Source: an uncultured Planctomycetaceae bacterium (GTDB lineage: Bacteria; Planctomycetota; Planctomycetia; Pirellulales; Pirellulaceae). From it: a DNA stretch of 17,936 nt. Below, one piece after another: positions 16,832 through 17,936 of this stretch; the stretch's first letter is position 1, and each line of letters begins with the position of its first letter. The position numbers and the translations under genes were made by a program. Location of the stretch: positions 1-17,936 of the forward strand of contig CAIYOB010001234.1 of NCBI GenBank assembly GCA_903927685.1, written 5' to 3'. The notes beneath the pieces were generated by a model, which was not told the DNA's origin, did not search any database, and worked only from the letters and a program-made list of their open reading frames with translations.

Positions 16832-17362
16832 TCAAGGACGAAGTTCCGGCGGAGTCTCCGACGGTTTGTGCCCCTGGACGATATGGCATTCGATGCACAC
16901 ATTCTTTGGCGGAAATCTCCAGATGGAATCGCGGACCATCTTCTCCTGCTCCGGGGGCAGGTTCTTAACCGTGGTGAACGGTTGGGCGACCTCTTCATGC
17001 CGGCTGCCCGGCCCGTGGCACGTTTCGCAGGTCACGCCCGCGAGCACCAGTTCGCCCCCTTTGTACCCCGTCGGCTCACCAAACGCCGTCGTGTGACACT
17101 TCAAACACTTTTCATCCTTTTGGTATTTGGGCGTCAGAGCTTCGAACGCGTTGGCGTGCGCCGTCTTCTTCCAACTCAAGAACGGCTCGAAATGACACGA
17201 AGCACACCGCTTTGCGCCGATGTACGTCTGCCCCTCCGGTGGCGCCGGCTCGGCGTCGGCCGCCTGCACGGCCAGCGGGCCGGCAAATATCAACGCCATC
17301 AACCAAGCGCAGGCTGCTCGCGCCGCCTTTCCGGTCCCACCACCGCACGCCAGTTGCCCCAT
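16832..17362 (-). CDS. Tetrahaem cytochrome c554-family periplasmic protein
   Basis: 176 residues. The signal peptide (1-34) has a hydrophobic core LMALIFAGPLAV and ends at QAADAE. The mature part has four CXXCH motifs at 53, 86, 112 and 156. The first is embedded in YIGAKRCASCHFEPFLSWKKTAH, and CETCHGPGSRHEE and CIECH follow. This is the pattern of the cytochrome c554/c' family, whose members are soluble electron carriers or small reductases. As first gene of the operon it is the likely periplasmic partner of the three large membrane cytochromes. Start: ATG at 17362, with GAGGAG at 17371-17376 eight bases upstream and a well-formed promoter before it. It could instead be a substrate-binding subunit; the sequence does not decide. 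Confidence 0.9.
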   Translation of the reverse strand: MGQLACGGGTGKAARAACAWLMALIFAGPLAVQAADAEPAPPEGQTYIGAKRCASCHFEPFLSWKKTAHANAFEALTPKYQKDEKCLKCHTTAFGEPTGYKGGELVLAGVTCETCHGPGSRHEEVAQPFTTVKNLPPEQEKMVRDSIWRFPPKNVCIECHIVQGHKPSETPPELRP

Positions 17363-17393
17363 GTATCGGTCTCCTCATCCTGGTTTGGCAAGC

Positions 17394-17422
17394 AGTATAG
17401 CTATGGTCCCCGTGATTCGCAA
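17394..17422 (-). promoter_or_regulatory. Sigma70-like promoter of the cytochrome operon
   Basis: On the minus strand TTGCGA (17417-17422) and TATACT (17394-17399) are separated by exactly 17 bases. The predicted start is near 17387, giving a leader of about 25 bases with GAGGAG 8 bases before the ATG at 17362. Spacing and hexamers are close to consensus and the local sequence is AT-rich compared with the window. Confidence 0.6.
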
Positions 17423-17431
17423 CAATTGTTG
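17420..17431. promoter_or_regulatory. Palindrome overlapping the -35 element, possible operator
   Basis: CAACAATTGTTG is a perfect 12-bp palindrome that overlaps the upstream edge of the cytochrome operon -35 element and lies between two divergent genes. That is a typical position for a dimeric activator or repressor. The regulator is not identified. The rest of 17432-17612 is AT-rich and should hold the promoter of the divergent lipoprotein gene, but no clear pair is seen. Confidence 0.45.
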
Positions 17432-17612
17432 TTTATTGGTATACAATTCCGCAAGTAATCGGTCGCAAAAAAGTTGTCAATCGCGAGTCGAACCAGGACT
17501 CGGCAGCGGTAGACACATCGGTCTGGGACTGTACACTTGTCGGTCGTTCGTGTCTCCATTCGCAACCTGGTTTAGCAAGCGAGCGGAATTTCGTCTCGCA
17601 GGGAGCCTATCA

Positions 17613-17936
17613 ATGTACCGCAAGTATGATGTCGTGTCGTTGTTCGTGTTGGTGTTGGCGGGATGTAGCGAATCGTACGAGCCGGCCAGGCGGGATGCCG
17701 CGCCGGCGGAATCCGCGGTGACGGCCGCCCCTGCCGCCGCGTCGGTGCCCGCCGAGAGCCCGCCCCCCATCACCAATCCGCACGCCGGCTTGGCGGCGGC
17801 AGCGGCGTCTGAGGAGTTGGGGCCGGACGTCGAGGTGGGGGCCATCAAGTTGAAAGGTCCGGAAGGGTGGACTCGCAAGCCGCCGCGCAACCAGTTTGTC
17901 GCGGCCGAGTTTACGCTGCCCAAAGCCGAGGGCGAC
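17613..17936 (+). CDS. Putative lipoprotein of unknown function, truncated by window edge
   Basis: The first 108 residues of a gene that continues past the window. A short N-terminus MYRKYDVV and hydrophobic LFVLVLAGC give a clear lipobox (LAGC, Cys18), so the protein should be exported and lipid-anchored. An Ala/Pro/Glu-rich, probably disordered region follows to about residue 70. Then comes the start of a possible folded domain (VEVGAIKLKGPEGWTRKPP, then FVAAEFTLPKAEGD). GGGAG lies 8 bases before the ATG. It is divergent from the cytochrome operon and shares its upstream region. I do not recognise a functional family. Confidence 0.8.
   Translation, partial: MYRKYDVVSLFVLVLAGCSESYEPARRDAAPAESAVTAAPAAASVPAESPPPITNPHAGLAAAAASEELGPDVEVGAIKLKGPEGWTRKPPRNQFVAAEFTLPKAEGD

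Noticed and set aside
1..17936. CRISPR arrays, tRNA or rRNA genes, insertion-sequence transposases
   Set aside because: No spaced direct-repeat array, cloverleaf, rRNA core sequence or transposase-like protein was seen on reading both strands.

Overview
The window is GC-rich, densely coding DNA, most likely from a planctomycete. The clues are an ECF-type sigma factor translationally coupled to a Hanks-type Ser/Thr kinase with a DFN instead of DFG motif, large soluble hybrid histidine kinases, multihaem cytochromes, and palindromic intergenic repeats carrying a CGTCAGCGAGG core. The assignment is an inference; no rRNA or other taxonomic marker is present.

Layout. (1) 1-1720, minus strand: sigma factor then Ser/Thr kinase, overlapping by ATGA; the kinase runs off the left edge. 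(2) 1721-2062: gene-free, holding a nested inverted-repeat element whose right arm supplies the stop codon of the next gene. (3) 2063-9916: a signalling block. One hybrid kinase (REC-PAS-HisKA-HATPase-REC) is on the minus strand. Divergent from it is a tight five-gene plus-strand operon: NarX/DegS-type kinase, LuxR-type response regulator, REC-CpaE-like ATPase fusion, REC-HK-REC hybrid kinase, and a REC-HK with a degraded ATP-binding domain. None has a membrane segment, so all should be cytosolic. (4) 9917-10402: gene-free convergent region with several hairpins. (5) 10403-17362, minus strand: a four-gene cytochrome operon. In transcription order it encodes a tetrahaem c554-like cytochrome, a 13-haem cytochrome c fused to an integral-membrane cytochrome b domain, a 12-haem NapC/NirT-type cytochrome, and a second 13-haem c/b fusion paralogous to the first. 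A good sigma70-like promoter with an adjoining palindrome lies upstream. (6) 17613-17936: the start of a divergent lipoprotein gene that runs off the right edge.

How it works together. The cytochrome operon encodes 42 c-type haem motifs by direct count, plus probable b haems in two membrane domains. The natural reading is a quinol/periplasm electron-transfer module. The two c/b fusions and the NapC-type protein would exchange electrons with the quinone pool, and the small c554-like protein would act as a periplasmic carrier. The architecture resembles the Geobacter inner-membrane oxidoreductases CbcL (multihaem c fused to an FdnI/HydC-like b domain) and ImcH (NapC/NirT multihaem). No outer-membrane conduit or terminal reductase is in the window, so the electron acceptor is unknown. 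The signalling block is convergent with the cytochrome operon. A regulatory link between them is possible, but nothing in the sequence shows it.
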